Below are positions 6,311 to 15,550 of a DNA stretch of 37,205 nucleotides, in pieces; position 1 is the stretch's first letter, and each line of letters begins with the position of its first letter. This DNA is from Mucilaginibacter sp. (lineage in GTDB: Bacteria; Bacteroidota; Bacteroidia; Sphingobacteriales; Sphingobacteriaceae). The notes below the pieces were generated by a model. The model searched no databases, had not been told where the DNA came from, and saw nothing but the letters and a program-made list of their open reading frames with translations. The stretch covers positions 1 to 37,205 of the forward strand of contig JAQBOU010000087.1 of NCBI GenBank assembly GCA_028287865.1, given 5' to 3'. The position numbers were made by a program, and so were the translations under genes.

Positions 6311-8683
6311 ATGATAAGAAATTATTTTAAATTAGGTTTCCGCAACCTTTTAAAAAACCGGTTATCGTCCTCAATAAACATTTTGGGACTTGCATTGGCC
6401 GTGGGTTGTTGTTTGGTGGTGTTTCAATTTTTTGATTGGTCTATGCACATGGATAACTTTCATCATAAGATCAATAACCTTTTTGTGATTGAAAAAGTTT
6501 CTGAAAAAAATGGCAGCCAACAATTATGGGGCGATTCACCTTCGCCTATGGGGCCCATGTTAAAGGCTGATTTCCCGCAAATAAAAAATATAACAAGGGT
6601 AAATTATACAGGGGTTATTATAAAACAGGGCGATAACGTTTTCAGGGAAAGCATAACCTTTGTGGATGATGCTTTCTACAAAATGTTTGACTTCCCGGTT
6701 AAATGGGGCAATAAACAACATTTTACCGATCCGGATGGAATAGTGTTAACTGATGTGATGTCAGAAAAGCTTTTTGGCAAATCAAATCCAATTGGCAAAA
6801 ACGTTAGCGTGCGGTTTAATAATAATGGTCAGGAAACAATTACAAATTTTACGGTTAAAGGCGTTTTTGATAAACAACCAACAGAATCGTCCTGGTATTT
6901 CTCAGCTCTAGTGCCTCATAGTAAAATGGTTGCTTTAGGAATGAATAAACCAGGCGACTGGAGCCAGGGTACCGATATTACATTTGTAGAAGCAGTTAAC
7001 GAAGCGGCGTTAGCATCTGTAAACAATCAAAGTAAAAAGTATTTGCAGCTTTATAATGCCGCCAATAAGGATTACAGAATAGCTGCCTTTCATTTTCAGC
7101 CTTTAAAATCTATGAACTTCCATGCCTGGAAGGTAAGTAATCAGCGCTTTGCTTCCACTCAATTAGCAGGTTATATTATGCTTTTAGTGATTGCTATAGC
7201 CACCTTATTACTGGTTTATTTTAATTATATGAACATTGCTATTGCCTCTGCTTCAACCAGGTTAAAAGAGATTGGTGTTAGAAAAGTTATGGGAAGCAGC
7301 CGTAAACAGATCATTGTTCAGTTTATTTTAGAAAACCTTATTCTATGTACTATAGCGGTAATTGTTGGCTTGTTTTTAGCCAAATTTATTTTTCTGCCAT
7401 GGTTCAGTCAAATTGCCCACGTAGAATTAGGTGAAAAGATATTTACCAATTACCGCACATGGGCTGCATTATTTACTTTAATAATTATATCAGCATTAAG
7501 CGGAGCGGCTTATCCTTCATTTTATATATCAGCGTTTAAGCCCGTAAATATTATAAAAGGCAACAGCAAAATGGGGGGTAATAACCGTTTCAGGAAATCG
7601 CTGCTAGGTTTCCAGTTCTTTCTTACATTTTTGGCAATTTCAACCGCAATAGCTTTTATTCAGGAAACCAAACACATAAAAGTACGACCATGGGGATACA
7701 CACCGGCAAATACCGTGGTAGTAACACTTGATAAGTCTGCAAATTTTGAAGCTTTTAAAGATGAACTGAAAAACAGCAATAATGTAAAATCGGTTACCGG
7801 ATCTGTGCAGTCGCTTGGTCAATATACAAAGCAATTGATTATAAATACTGAAGGAAAAGATCAAACAGTGCAAAGCATAAGTGCTTTACCCGGTTTTGCA
7901 ACCCAATTGGGAATAATAGTTGCACGAGGCAGGGATTTGAGTGAGCAATTTGAAACTGACAAAACATCAGCCGTTTTAGTGAACCAGGCCTTTCTGAAAC
8001 AAATGCACTGGGCAACCGGTATCGGGAAAAACATTGAATATCAAAACCACAAATACCAAATAGTGGGTGAAGTAAACAACTTTCATTATGAAAACTTTTT
8101 AGCCCCTGTAGGCCCAATGGTTATAATGGGCTGTAAGCCTGCAGATATAAACTATGTTTATGTTAAAACATCACCGGGTTTATTTTCAAATGCACATACT
8201 GCGGTAGAGAAAGTATGGAAAACCGTAAATCCCAACCTGCCTTTCGAATACTATTTCCAGGATACAGTATTTGACGGTTATTTCAACGGATTTAGCCAGG
8301 TTGGAGAAATATTAGGGAACGCCTCTTTAATTATGGTCTTCATTTCCATATCTGGAATTTTTGGTTTGGCGTTGCTGATATTAGGTAAAAAGATGAAGGA
8401 AATAAGTGTACGCAAAGTACTTGGAGCAGGAATAGGAAACATCATTTTCCTCATCAATAAAGAATTTATATTTGCCATAGGGTTCGCACTTTTGTTTGGC
8501 TTACCAATTTCATTCTGGCTTACCGGTAATTTATTTCATATACTTTCACCGGATTCCACTGCGTCCTTCGTCCCATTAATTTTGTCCTTTATAAGCCTTA
8601 TCCTGATGACCGCGATAAGCGTTTCATGGCACATTTATAAAGCGAATACATCTAACCCAACTGTTTATTTGAAGAATGAGTGA
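6311..8683 (+). CDS. ABC transporter permease, MacB/FtsX type (first of three)
   Basis: A 790-residue inner-membrane protein with the duplicated Bacteroidota architecture. It has an N-terminal membrane segment ('INILGLALAVGCCLVVFQFF'), a periplasmic MacB_PCD-like domain, then an FtsX core (about 290-430) with the coupling motif 'KEIGVRKVMGSSRKQIIVQF'. A second extracytoplasmic domain and a second FtsX core follow near the C-terminus ('KEISVRKVLGAGIGNIIFLI'). Proteins of this type work with a separate ATPase in mechanotransmission-type export or envelope processes, not classical transport. No ATPase gene is present nearby. It is the most diverged of the three paralogues and ends 'NPTVYLKNE' instead of the shared 'NPVKSLKTE'. 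Substrate unknown. Confidence 0.92.
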   Translation: MIRNYFKLGFRNLLKNRLSSSINILGLALAVGCCLVVFQFFDWSMHMDNFHHKINNLFVIEKVSEKNGSQQLWGDSPSPMGPMLKADFPQIKNITRVNYTGVIIKQGDNVFRESITFVDDAFYKMFDFPVKWGNKQHFTDPDGIVLTDVMSEKLFGKSNPIGKNVSVRFNNNGQETITNFTVKGVFDKQPTESSWYFSALVPHSKMVALGMNKPGDWSQGTDITFVEAVNEAALASVNNQSKKYLQLYNAANKDYRIAAFHFQPLKSMNFHAWKVSNQRFASTQLAGYIMLLVIAIATLLLVYFNYMNIAIASASTRLKEIGVRKVMGSSRKQIIVQFILENLILCTIAVIVGLFLAKFIFLPWFSQIAHVELGEKIFTNYRTWAALFTLIIISALSGAAYPSFYISAFKPVNIIKGNSKMGGNNRFRKSLLGFQFFLTFLAISTAIAFIQETKHIKVRPWGYTPANTVVVTLDKSANFEAFKDELKNSNNVKSVTGSVQSLGQYTKQLIINTEGKDQTVQSISALPGFATQLGIIVARGRDLSEQFETDKTSAVLVNQAFLKQMHWATGIGKNIEYQNHKYQIVGEVNNFHYENFLAPVGPMVIMGCKPADINYVYVKTSPGLFSNAHTAVEKVWKTVNPNLPFEYYFQDTVFDGYFNGFSQVGEILGNASLIMVFISISGIFGLALLILGKKMKEISVRKVLGAGIGNIIFLINKEFIFAIGFALLFGLPISFWLTGNLFHILSPDSTASFVPLILSFISLILMTAISVSWHIYKANTSNPTVYLKNE

Positions 8684-8746
8684 GGGAGAGACAAGAGGTT
8701 AAAGCTTTTTTCTGCAATAATGGCTAAGAATTTAATGACCAAATTT

Positions 8747-11131
8747 ATGATAAAAAACTATTTAAAAATTGCCTGGAGAAACCTTATCAAAAATAAGATG
8801 CACTCCTTCATCAATATTGCCGGCTTATCCGTTGGTATGGCGGTAGCTATGCTGATCGGGCTTTGGATCTATGACGAATTATCGTTCAACAAAAATTTTC
8901 AGAACTATGGGCGTATTGCCGTTGTTATGCAGCATCAAACGTTTAACGGCGATGTGAGTACCCAAACATCAATTCCCTATTTAATGGGAGAGGAACTGCG
9001 AAAAAGTTATGGCAACGATTTCAAATATGTTGTTATGTCCTCATGGACGAATGATCATATACTAACCTTTGGCGAAAAGAAAATCACCAAAAGCGGTAAC
9101 TATTTTGAGCCGCAGATAACAGACATGCTTTCGCTAAAAATGCTCAAAGGGACACGGTCGGCATTACACGACAATCATGCAATCATCCTTTCAAAAGAAA
9201 CTGCGCAAGCTTTGTTTGGGAGCAGCGATCCGATGAATAAACGGATAAAGATCGATAACAAGTTTGATGTTACTGTAGCGGGTGTTTATGAAGATTTGCC
9301 ATATAATTCAGACTTTAACAACCTCACATTTATTGCGCCCTGGCAGCTATTTCTCGACAATGACAACTGGTCGGAGAAATTAACTAATCCATGGCGCAGT
9401 AATGCGTTCAAAACCTTTGTGCAAATAGCCGATAATGCTGATATGAATAAAGTATCAGCAAAAATTAAAGACGTTAAACTGAAAAGGGTTACAAAAGCAG
9501 ATGCTGCATTTAAACCGGTAGTTTTTCTTCACCCAATGAGTAAATGGCATTTATATTCGGGATTTAAAAATGGTGTAAATGCTGGCGGAGGAATTGAGTT
9601 TGTATGGTTGTTTGGTATCATTGGTTTTTTTGTTTTGCTGCTTGCCTGTATCAATTTTATGAATCTTAGCACGGCGCGATCTGAAAAACGTGCCAGGGAA
9701 GTAGGCATCCGGAAAGCTATCGGTTCTGTACGGGGCCAATTGATCATCCAATTTTTCAGCGAATCGTTATTGATAGTATTTTTTGCTTTTTTACTTTCAC
9801 TGCTGCTTGTGCAGCTGGCAATACCCCTTTTTAACCAGGTGGCTGATAAAAGGATTGGCATCTTATGGGATAATCCATTATTCTGGATGATAGGAATTTG
9901 TTTTAGTTTATTTACAGGGATCATTGCAGGCAGTTATCCAGCGCTTTATTTATCATCATTTCAACCCGTTAAAGTGCTAAAAGGCACGTTTCACGTTGGT
10001 CGTTTTGCATCTGTTCCACGTAAGGTATTGGTGGTGATGCAATTTACGGTTTCGGTTATTTTGATTATCGGAACGATTGTGGTTTTCCGGCAAATTCAGT
10101 TTGCAAAAAACCGTCCGGTTGGTTATAGCCGAAAAGGTTTAATAATAGTCCCTGTAGTTACGGAAGATATTCACAAAAACTTTGCTGCAGTGCGTGATGA
10201 ATTAAGAAATTCAGAGGCGGTAGCGGAAATAGCCGAGTCCTCAGCTGCACCTACCGATTATAACGAAGTTGATAACGGGTTTGAATGGAAAGGCAAAGAC
10301 CCATCAGTCCAGGGAGATTTTGGCACTATATCCGTCTCGCACGAATATGGAAAAACCATTGGCTGGCAAATTAAAGACGGTCGTGATTTTTCCAGGAGCT
10401 TTATCACTGATTCATCGGCAATGGTGTTAAATGAAACTGCTGTAAAATTTATGGGTTTAAAACATCCTGTTGGTGAAACAATAAAATGGGATGGCAAGCT
10501 ATTTCACGTAATAGGCGTCATTAAAGATATGGTTATGCAATCGCCTTATGAACCTGTTTACCGTAGTGTTTTAGTAATGGATTCCGGCGCTCAACCTATT
10601 ATCGATATAAGAATAAATCCAGCCACTAACACACATGAAGCACTCACCAAAATAGAAGCTGTTTTTAAAAAATATAATCCCGCGCAGCCATTCAATTATA
10701 AGTTTATTGATGAGCAGTATGCCCAAAAATTCGGTGACGAAGAGCGTATTGGTAAGCTGGCCAATTTCTTTGCCATACTTGCTATATTTATTAGCTGCCT
10801 TGGGCTATCAGGCATGGCATCTTTTATGGCCGAGCAGCGCATAAAAGAAATTGGTGTACGCAAAGTGTTAGGGGCAACTGTTTTCGGTTTATGGAGCTTA
10901 TTGTCGAAAGATTTTGTAAAACTGGTGATCATATCGCTTTTGATTGCCACCCCAACCGCATATTATTTTATGCATGGCTGGCTGCAGAATTACACTTATC
11001 ACACTGAACTCTCCTGGTGGATATTCGCAGTTACAGCAGCGGGCGCCGTCCTAACCACACTGCTGGCAGTAAGCTATCAAAGCATTAAGGCGGCTTTGGC
11101 CAACCCGGTGAAGAGTTTAAAGACAGAGTAA
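8747..11131 (+). CDS. ABC transporter permease, MacB/FtsX type (second of three)
   Basis: A 794-residue paralogue of the flanking genes with the same layout: membrane segment, MacB_PCD-like domain, FtsX core with 'REVGIRKAIGSVRGQLIIQF', second periplasmic domain, second FtsX core with 'KEIGVRKVLGATVFGLWSLL'. I place the start at the ATG at 8747 ('MIKNYLKIAWRN'), which aligns with the starts of both neighbours. An in-frame ATG at 8720 would add nine residues, but the DNA there ('taatgaccaa' just before the ATG) matches the non-coding spacer before the third gene. The C-terminus 'SIKAALANPVKSLKTE' is identical to that of the third gene. The ATPase partner is not in the window. Confidence 0.92.
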   Translation: MIKNYLKIAWRNLIKNKMHSFINIAGLSVGMAVAMLIGLWIYDELSFNKNFQNYGRIAVVMQHQTFNGDVSTQTSIPYLMGEELRKSYGNDFKYVVMSSWTNDHILTFGEKKITKSGNYFEPQITDMLSLKMLKGTRSALHDNHAIILSKETAQALFGSSDPMNKRIKIDNKFDVTVAGVYEDLPYNSDFNNLTFIAPWQLFLDNDNWSEKLTNPWRSNAFKTFVQIADNADMNKVSAKIKDVKLKRVTKADAAFKPVVFLHPMSKWHLYSGFKNGVNAGGGIEFVWLFGIIGFFVLLLACINFMNLSTARSEKRAREVGIRKAIGSVRGQLIIQFFSESLLIVFFAFLLSLLLVQLAIPLFNQVADKRIGILWDNPLFWMIGICFSLFTGIIAGSYPALYLSSFQPVKVLKGTFHVGRFASVPRKVLVVMQFTVSVILIIGTIVVFRQIQFAKNRPVGYSRKGLIIVPVVTEDIHKNFAAVRDELRNSEAVAEIAESSAAPTDYNEVDNGFEWKGKDPSVQGDFGTISVSHEYGKTIGWQIKDGRDFSRSFITDSSAMVLNETAVKFMGLKHPVGETIKWDGKLFHVIGVIKDMVMQSPYEPVYRSVLVMDSGAQPIIDIRINPATNTHEALTKIEAVFKKYNPAQPFNYKFIDEQYAQKFGDEERIGKLANFFAILAIFISCLGLSGMASFMAEQRIKEIGVRKVLGATVFGLWSLLSKDFVKLVIISLLIATPTAYYFMHGWLQNYTYHTELSWWIFAVTAAGAVLTTLLAVSYQSIKAALANPVKSLKTE

Positions 11132-11176
11132 AGGGGGTGAAAGCTGAAAGGGAAAAGGCGAAAGGTTGAAGCTTTC
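11132..11176 (+). repeat. Purine-rich spacer repeat, copy 1
   Basis: The sequence after the second permease reads 'gtgaaagctgaaagg' then 'gaaaaggcgaaaggtt'. It recurs almost unchanged after the third permease at 13696-13729. It is probably a by-product of the tandem duplication of the genes and is not evidently functional. Confidence 0.6.
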
Positions 11177-11217
11177 GATAAAAATGACACAATGACAAAT
11201 GAAGTAATGACCAACTC

Positions 11218-13695
11218 ATGATCAAGATCCATTTCAAAATCGCCTGGCGCATATTGGTTCGTCAAAAGCTATTTTCGGTTATAAATATCCTCGGCCTGGC
11301 TATCGGGATGGCGGCCTGTTTGCTGATTTTTCAATACATCAGCTTTGAATTAAGCTATGATAATTTTCACAAAAACGGTGCAAACATTTACCGCATCAAA
11401 CATCAGAATCATAGCCAGGGAAATTTGATTGAGAATTTACCAAAAACATATTCTGCCGTTGGCCCTGCGCTTAAAGCAGAATTCCCGGAAGTAAAGGAAA
11501 TAACACGGGTATCAAAAACGGAAGGAATGGTAACCGCCCGGCAGCCAAACGGATCATTGATTGTTTTTAATGAAAGCAGTCTTTACCAGGCGGATGCATC
11601 TTTTCTCCGGATGTTTTCTTTTCCCATGCTACAAGGGTCGGCCGCTGCGCTGGATAATCCAAATACAATTGTCATAACAGAAAGAACAGCAAAAAAATAT
11701 TTTCCCAACCAGGATGCCATAGGTAAAACGATCAATATCCAGGAGCAAATTTCAGGCACCAATATTACAGCTACCGTTACAGGGGTCTGTAAGGATGTGC
11801 CGGCTAATTCGCACCTGCAGTTTGATTTTTTAATATCCGCCGATGTCAAAGCCGGCGACTGGGTTTATCCGGACTCCTACACTTATATCTTATTATCGCC
11901 CCAAACAAACCCTAAATTATTTGAAGCAAAACTTGCTTCGTTTTTAAAAACCAAAATCAATGAGATCAGCAAAAGTAACAGCTATAGCAATACGCAGGGA
12001 AAGAGCAATTTAACTAACATTTCACTTACGCTGCAGCCGCTTCGGGATATACATTTATATTCAAATCTATCTAACGAAATAAGTGCCGGTGGAAACGCTA
12101 ACATGGTTTGGTACCTGGGGGTTATTGCCGTTCTTATTTTATTGATCGCCTACATCAACTATGTAAATCTTTCTACCGCTAAAGTAATAGAGCGGGCTAA
12201 AGAGGTGGGCATCCGAAAAGTATTGGGCTCACAACGTTCACAGCTTATCAGCCAATTTCTTTTTGAATCGGCGCTGCTTAACTTTATAAGTGTGGCGCTT
12301 GCGCTATTTATTGTATTGCTTGCCATGCCCTGGTTCAGCAGCCTTTGCGGCGTACAGATCAACTTTACCTTAGGGAAAAATGTTTTCTTTTTGTTAGGAT
12401 TTACCGGGCTTTTAGCAACGGGCATCCTGTTATCAGCAATGTATCCTGCCTTAATACTTTCAAATTACAAGCCGGTACAGGTGTTGAAAGGAAAATTCAT
12501 GCATTCGGGGCAAAGCATCTCGTTACGAAAAGTTTTGGTTGTTTTCCAGTTTGCAGCAACCATCGCTTTTATGGTAGGCACATTGGTAGTTTACCGGCAG
12601 GTAAATTACATGAGAAACGAAAATAAAGGGATGGATATGAAGCAAACACTCGTTGTGGTTGCGCCGCAAAACGTAAGGGCCACTGATGCGGATAACAGGA
12701 ATTATATGGTTAAAGACAGTGTTTTTCAAAACGAAATACTACGCAATACCCACGTGCAAAGCGTTACTACATCGTCCAGCATTCCAGGCCAGATCATAGG
12801 TTATATCATGTCTTATACCAGCCATGCGCAAACTGCCGGACAGAAGAGCATGCGGCTTTCCACTTCTGAAATAGGACGTAAGTTTATAGAACAGTTCAAG
12901 GTTGAGGTTGTTGCAGGGCATAATTTTTCCGTAGATAGCTGGTCAAAGAAAAATCCGGCGATGATGCTCAACGAGGCGGCAGTAACATCCCTGGGCTTTA
13001 AGAACCCGGACGATGCAATTGGCAAATTGGTGGAAACCAAAAATGCCCGGGGAAAGGTATTTCAAAATGAAGTGGTAGGGGTGATTAAAAACTTTCATCA
13101 AACCTCGCTAAAAGACGATTTTACGCCTATTATTTTTCGCTTGAGCGATCCTGGAAGTATCACGCATTATGAGTTGAAAGTGAATAGCAATGAGATGCCA
13201 AAAACTATTGCGCAGATCGGGGAAACATATAAAGGTATTTTCCCTGAATCGGCATTCCAGTATTTCTTTTTGGACGAGTTTTTTGATCAGCAATATAAAG
13301 CTGAGCAACATTTCGGCCAGGTGTTTTCCTTGTTTTCCGGCTTTGCAATTTTTGTTGCGAGCTTAGGCTTATTCGGCTTAACCCTTATTACCATTACGCA
13401 GCGCATAAAAGAGATCGGTATCCGGAAGGTATTGGGAGCATCGATAACCAATATTTTGCTGCTCATCTCAAAAGATTTTATAGGCCTGATAGTGATTGCG
13501 AACGTTATTGCATTGCCGTTGGCATATTGGGGAAGCTACAAATGGCTGGAGAACTATAAGTTTCGCATCCATTTTAATGCCTGGTATTTTATAATTCCAA
13601 TGATAACAGTCTTTTTAATTGCAGTGCTCACGGTGAGTTATCAAAGCATCAAAGCAGCCTTGGCTAATCCGGTAAAAAGCTTGAAAACAGAGTGA
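11218..13695 (+). CDS. ABC transporter permease, MacB/FtsX type (third of three)
   Basis: An 825-residue paralogue. It starts 'MIKIHFKIAWRILVRQKLFS', followed by a membrane segment ('INILGLAIGMAACLLIFQYI'), a MacB_PCD-like domain with 'SYDNFHKNGANIYRIKHQN', and an FtsX core with 'KEVGIRKVLGSQRSQLISQF'. A second extracytoplasmic domain leads to a C-terminal FtsX core with 'KEIGIRKVLGASITNILLLI'. The last 16 residues equal those of the second permease, and the 3' DNA and downstream spacer are also similar, which indicates tandem duplication. Spacing to the preceding gene is 86 bp of low-complexity purine-rich sequence, so the three genes are probably co-transcribed or read as a train. Confidence 0.92.
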   Translation: MIKIHFKIAWRILVRQKLFSVINILGLAIGMAACLLIFQYISFELSYDNFHKNGANIYRIKHQNHSQGNLIENLPKTYSAVGPALKAEFPEVKEITRVSKTEGMVTARQPNGSLIVFNESSLYQADASFLRMFSFPMLQGSAAALDNPNTIVITERTAKKYFPNQDAIGKTINIQEQISGTNITATVTGVCKDVPANSHLQFDFLISADVKAGDWVYPDSYTYILLSPQTNPKLFEAKLASFLKTKINEISKSNSYSNTQGKSNLTNISLTLQPLRDIHLYSNLSNEISAGGNANMVWYLGVIAVLILLIAYINYVNLSTAKVIERAKEVGIRKVLGSQRSQLISQFLFESALLNFISVALALFIVLLAMPWFSSLCGVQINFTLGKNVFFLLGFTGLLATGILLSAMYPALILSNYKPVQVLKGKFMHSGQSISLRKVLVVFQFAATIAFMVGTLVVYRQVNYMRNENKGMDMKQTLVVVAPQNVRATDADNRNYMVKDSVFQNEILRNTHVQSVTTSSSIPGQIIGYIMSYTSHAQTAGQKSMRLSTSEIGRKFIEQFKVEVVAGHNFSVDSWSKKNPAMMLNEAAVTSLGFKNPDDAIGKLVETKNARGKVFQNEVVGVIKNFHQTSLKDDFTPIIFRLSDPGSITHYELKVNSNEMPKTIAQIGETYKGIFPESAFQYFFLDEFFDQQYKAEQHFGQVFSLFSGFAIFVASLGLFGLTLITITQRIKEIGIRKVLGASITNILLLISKDFIGLIVIANVIALPLAYWGSYKWLENYKFRIHFNAWYFIIPMITVFLIAVLTVSYQSIKAALANPVKSLKTE

Positions 13696-13729
13696 AGGTG
13701 AAAGCTGAAAGGAAAAAGGTGAAAGGTTA
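13696..13729 (+). repeat. Purine-rich spacer repeat, copy 2
   Basis: The sequence 'ggtgaaagctgaaagg' then 'aaaaaggtgaaaggtt' directly follows the third permease and matches the spacer at 11132-11176. Together with the shared 3' gene ends it marks the downstream edge of the duplicated unit. Confidence 0.6.
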
Positions 13730-13780
13730 TTTATCAGGGCAAACGCATTAAAACTTTTTAAACTTGTTTTTTCTTTTATG

Positions 13781-13936
13781 ATGTGCCGGTAGGTCAATGT
13801 CATTAGGTTAAGGAAAAACAGGATTCGAATTTCTCCGCAACTGCATTTAGCCCCACCAACCCTCCCTCCAAAGGAGATTTAGAGGGGGCGAAATTATTGG
13901 GCTCCTAAACTTAACGACATTAGCCGACAGGTACAT
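13781..13936. mobile_element. Short element bounded by imperfect inverted repeats
   Basis: The left arm (13781-13812) and right arm (13910-13936) are inverted copies: about 22 of 27 aligned positions match, with a five-base insertion in the left arm ('aatgtcattaggttaag' versus 'aatgtcgttaag'). Between them sits a G/C-skewed stretch (13848-13890) built around 'ctccaaaggag', of a kind often seen between Bacteroidota genes. No protein is encoded. It may be a REP-like or MITE-like unit. Its right arm directly abuts the coding remnant that follows, suggesting insertion or deletion at that junction. Confidence 0.4.
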
Positions 13937-14065
13937 TTCGTGGGTAGAATGTTTGATCAAGGTTCACCAAGCGTTGCTATAGGTATGCCTCGTGCTTCTT
14001 TTGGCCGTTTCTACCCACCAAAAGTTCCTTATGGAACTAAGAAATTACAATTTGGCGTAAGGTAA
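13934..14065 (+). pseudogene. C-terminal remnant, probably of an outer-membrane beta-barrel protein
   Basis: An open frame without a start codon encodes about 43 residues beginning 'HFVGRMFDQGSPSVAIGMPR' and ending '...KKLQFGVR' before a TAA at 14063. The text looks like the final strands of a TonB-dependent/SusC-like receptor or a similar barrel protein, many of which end in an aromatic-rich strand. There is no matching N-terminal part; the frame begins at the right arm of the inverted-repeat element. I read it as a broken gene end. The family assignment is from pattern memory only and needs a database search. Confidence 0.45.
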
Positions 14066-14172
14066 AATAGCACAGTCTTGTATTTATTTTAATGCGTCTG
14101 CCCTACCTTATTTATCTTATTACGGCATTTTGAGTTAATTTCACAATATTTGCCAAAATTTAATTGTTATTT

Positions 14173-15087
14173 ATGAGTTTACTGGTTATTGGAACGGTTG
14201 CATTTGACGCTATTGAGACACCATTTGGAAAAACAGACAAGATTGTTGGCGGCGCCGCCACTTACGCAAGCCTTGCCGCTTCTTATTTTTATGACGATGT
14301 AAAAATAGTGGCCGTTGTGGGCGATGATTTTCCTGAAAGCGAAATTAAAGATTTCAATAACCACCATATCAATACCGAAGGGTTACAGGTAAAAACCGGC
14401 GAGAAATCGTTTTTCTGGGCTGGCAAGTATCACAATGATATGAACAGCCGGGACACGCTTATAACCGAATTAAATGTGTTGGCGGATTTTGATCCCGTGA
14501 TACCGGCGTCTTACCAGGATTGCGAATTCCTGATGCTGGGAAATTTAACGCCGCAGGTGCAACAAACGGTAATTAAGCGTTTAGTTAACCGCCCGAAGCT
14601 GATAGTGATGGACACCATGAACTTTTGGATGGATATTGCACTTGACGACCTGTTGGAAACCATTAAAATGGTGGATGTATTAACAATTAATGATGCGGAA
14701 GCACGCCAGTTGTCCGGAGAATACTCACTGGTAAAAGCCGCCCGTAAAATATTAAAAATGGGGCCCAAATATCTTATTATTAAAAAGGGCGAGCACGGCG
14801 CATTGCTATTTCACGAAGATAAAATATTTGCTGCCCCCGCCCTTCCTTTAGCTGAAGTATTTGATCCTACGGGTGCAGGCGATACTTTTGCAGGCGGTTT
14901 CATCGGCTATATGGCTAAAGTTGGCACGGTAAATTTTAATAATATGAAAAATGCCATCATTTTTGGTTCTGCTTTGGCCTCTTTTTGTGTTGAAAAATTC
15001 GGAACAGAAAAAATCAGGAACCTTTCACAGCAGGAAATTGCCGCCCGCGTAGAAGAATTTGTGAGCCTTGCAAAGTTTGAAATATAA
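14173..15087 (+). CDS. PfkB-family sugar/nucleoside kinase
   Basis: A 304-residue ribokinase-like (PfkB) kinase. The start chosen is the ATG at 14173 ('MSLLVIGTVAFDAIETPFG'); a TTG three codons upstream is less likely. The first PfkB signature region is 'VGGAATYAS' near residue 30, which orders the substrate-binding side. The second signature, 'DPTGAGDTFAGGFIGY' in the C-terminal third, carries the anion hole and the catalytic Asp. 'LTINDAEARQLSG' is the usual nucleotide-side motif. The enzyme should phosphorylate a sugar or nucleoside with ATP in the cytosol; the substrate cannot be told. It stands alone, followed by a hairpin that separates it from a convergent gene. Confidence 0.9.
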   Translation: MSLLVIGTVAFDAIETPFGKTDKIVGGAATYASLAASYFYDDVKIVAVVGDDFPESEIKDFNNHHINTEGLQVKTGEKSFFWAGKYHNDMNSRDTLITELNVLADFDPVIPASYQDCEFLMLGNLTPQVQQTVIKRLVNRPKLIVMDTMNFWMDIALDDLLETIKMVDVLTINDAEARQLSGEYSLVKAARKILKMGPKYLIIKKGEHGALLFHEDKIFAAPALPLAEVFDPTGAGDTFAGGFIGYMAKVGTVNFNNMKNAIIFGSALASFCVEKFGTEKIRNLSQQEIAARVEEFVSLAKFEI

Positions 15088-15103
15088 GGTTTGATATAAA
15101 CTA

Positions 15104-15139
15104 AAGTCAGATGTGAGCTAACGACGCTGCATCTGACTT
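15104..15139. terminator. Bidirectional hairpin between convergent genes
   Basis: A perfect 10-bp inverted repeat, 'aagtcagatg' (15104-15113) and 'catctgactt' (15130-15139), with a 16-base loop. It sits in the 60-bp gap between the kinase (+) and the cytochrome b5-like gene (-). The flanking T-tracts are weak, so termination strength is uncertain. Confidence 0.55.
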
Positions 15140-15147
15140 CAGATTTC

Positions 15148-15381
15148 TCAACTTAACTTTCCAATCGCATCAAAATTTTGAAATACCCATTCATCATGGG
15201 GAGCATCTTTCAATTCAGGAGTTAGGTCCTGTCCTGCCCAGTGTTCGTAGTGCTTTCCATTACGCCATAACCGGCTGGCCGATACATCATATATCAGTCC
15301 TTTGTAAGCTATCCATATTTCTGGCTTATCCTGTCCGTTGCGTAGCGCAAGCTGTGATTTGGTATATACCGGCAGTTCCAT
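15148..15381 (-). CDS. Cytochrome b5-like heme/steroid-binding domain protein
   Basis: A 77-residue single-domain protein. The pattern 'IAYKGLIYDVSASRLWRNGKH' followed by 'HWAGQDLTPELKDAPHDEW' is that of the small bacterial cytochrome b5-like proteins (predicted heme/steroid-binding family). His47 and His62 are candidate ligands. There is no signal peptide or membrane anchor, so it is probably cytosolic. Its redox partner is not apparent from the neighbours: a convergent sugar kinase on one side and an ECF sigma factor on the other. Family assignment is fairly secure; heme binding is an inference. Confidence 0.85.
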   Translation of the reverse strand: MELPVYTKSQLALRNGQDKPEIWIAYKGLIYDVSASRLWRNGKHYEHWAGQDLTPELKDAPHDEWVFQNFDAIGKLS

Positions 15382-15455
15382 AGGATTTTAATAGACAGCT
15401 AAAAATAGGCAAAGCAGGCAACATTCAACCACAACAAACGTGATTAAATAAATAA

Positions 15456-15489
15456 GGGCAGAAATAATTAATTAAAATTATCTCTGCCC
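15456..15489 (-). terminator. Hairpin terminator downstream of the ECF sigma gene
   Basis: The inverted repeat 'gggcaga' (15456-15462) and 'tctgccc' (15483-15489) extends inward through complementary 'ataatt'/'aattat', giving a stem of about 13 pairs with one mismatch. It lies 61 bp beyond the sigma factor stop. The tract after it on the minus strand is T-rich but interrupted. Confidence 0.6.
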
Positions 15490-15550
15490 CAGCATTACAT
15501 CTTTCCATCCATCTACCAAATATGGGAAGACTTAAATATTATAGGTTGAT

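Noticed and set aside
6311..13695. Permease train as a classical multidrug MacAB exporter
   Set aside because: No MacA adaptor, no ATPase and duplicated FtsX domains; this is the Bacteroidota-type permease architecture.
14130..14172. 'aatatttg' upstream of the PfkB-type kinase as a -7 box
   Set aside because: It does not fit TAnnTTTG and has no -33 partner at a suitable distance.
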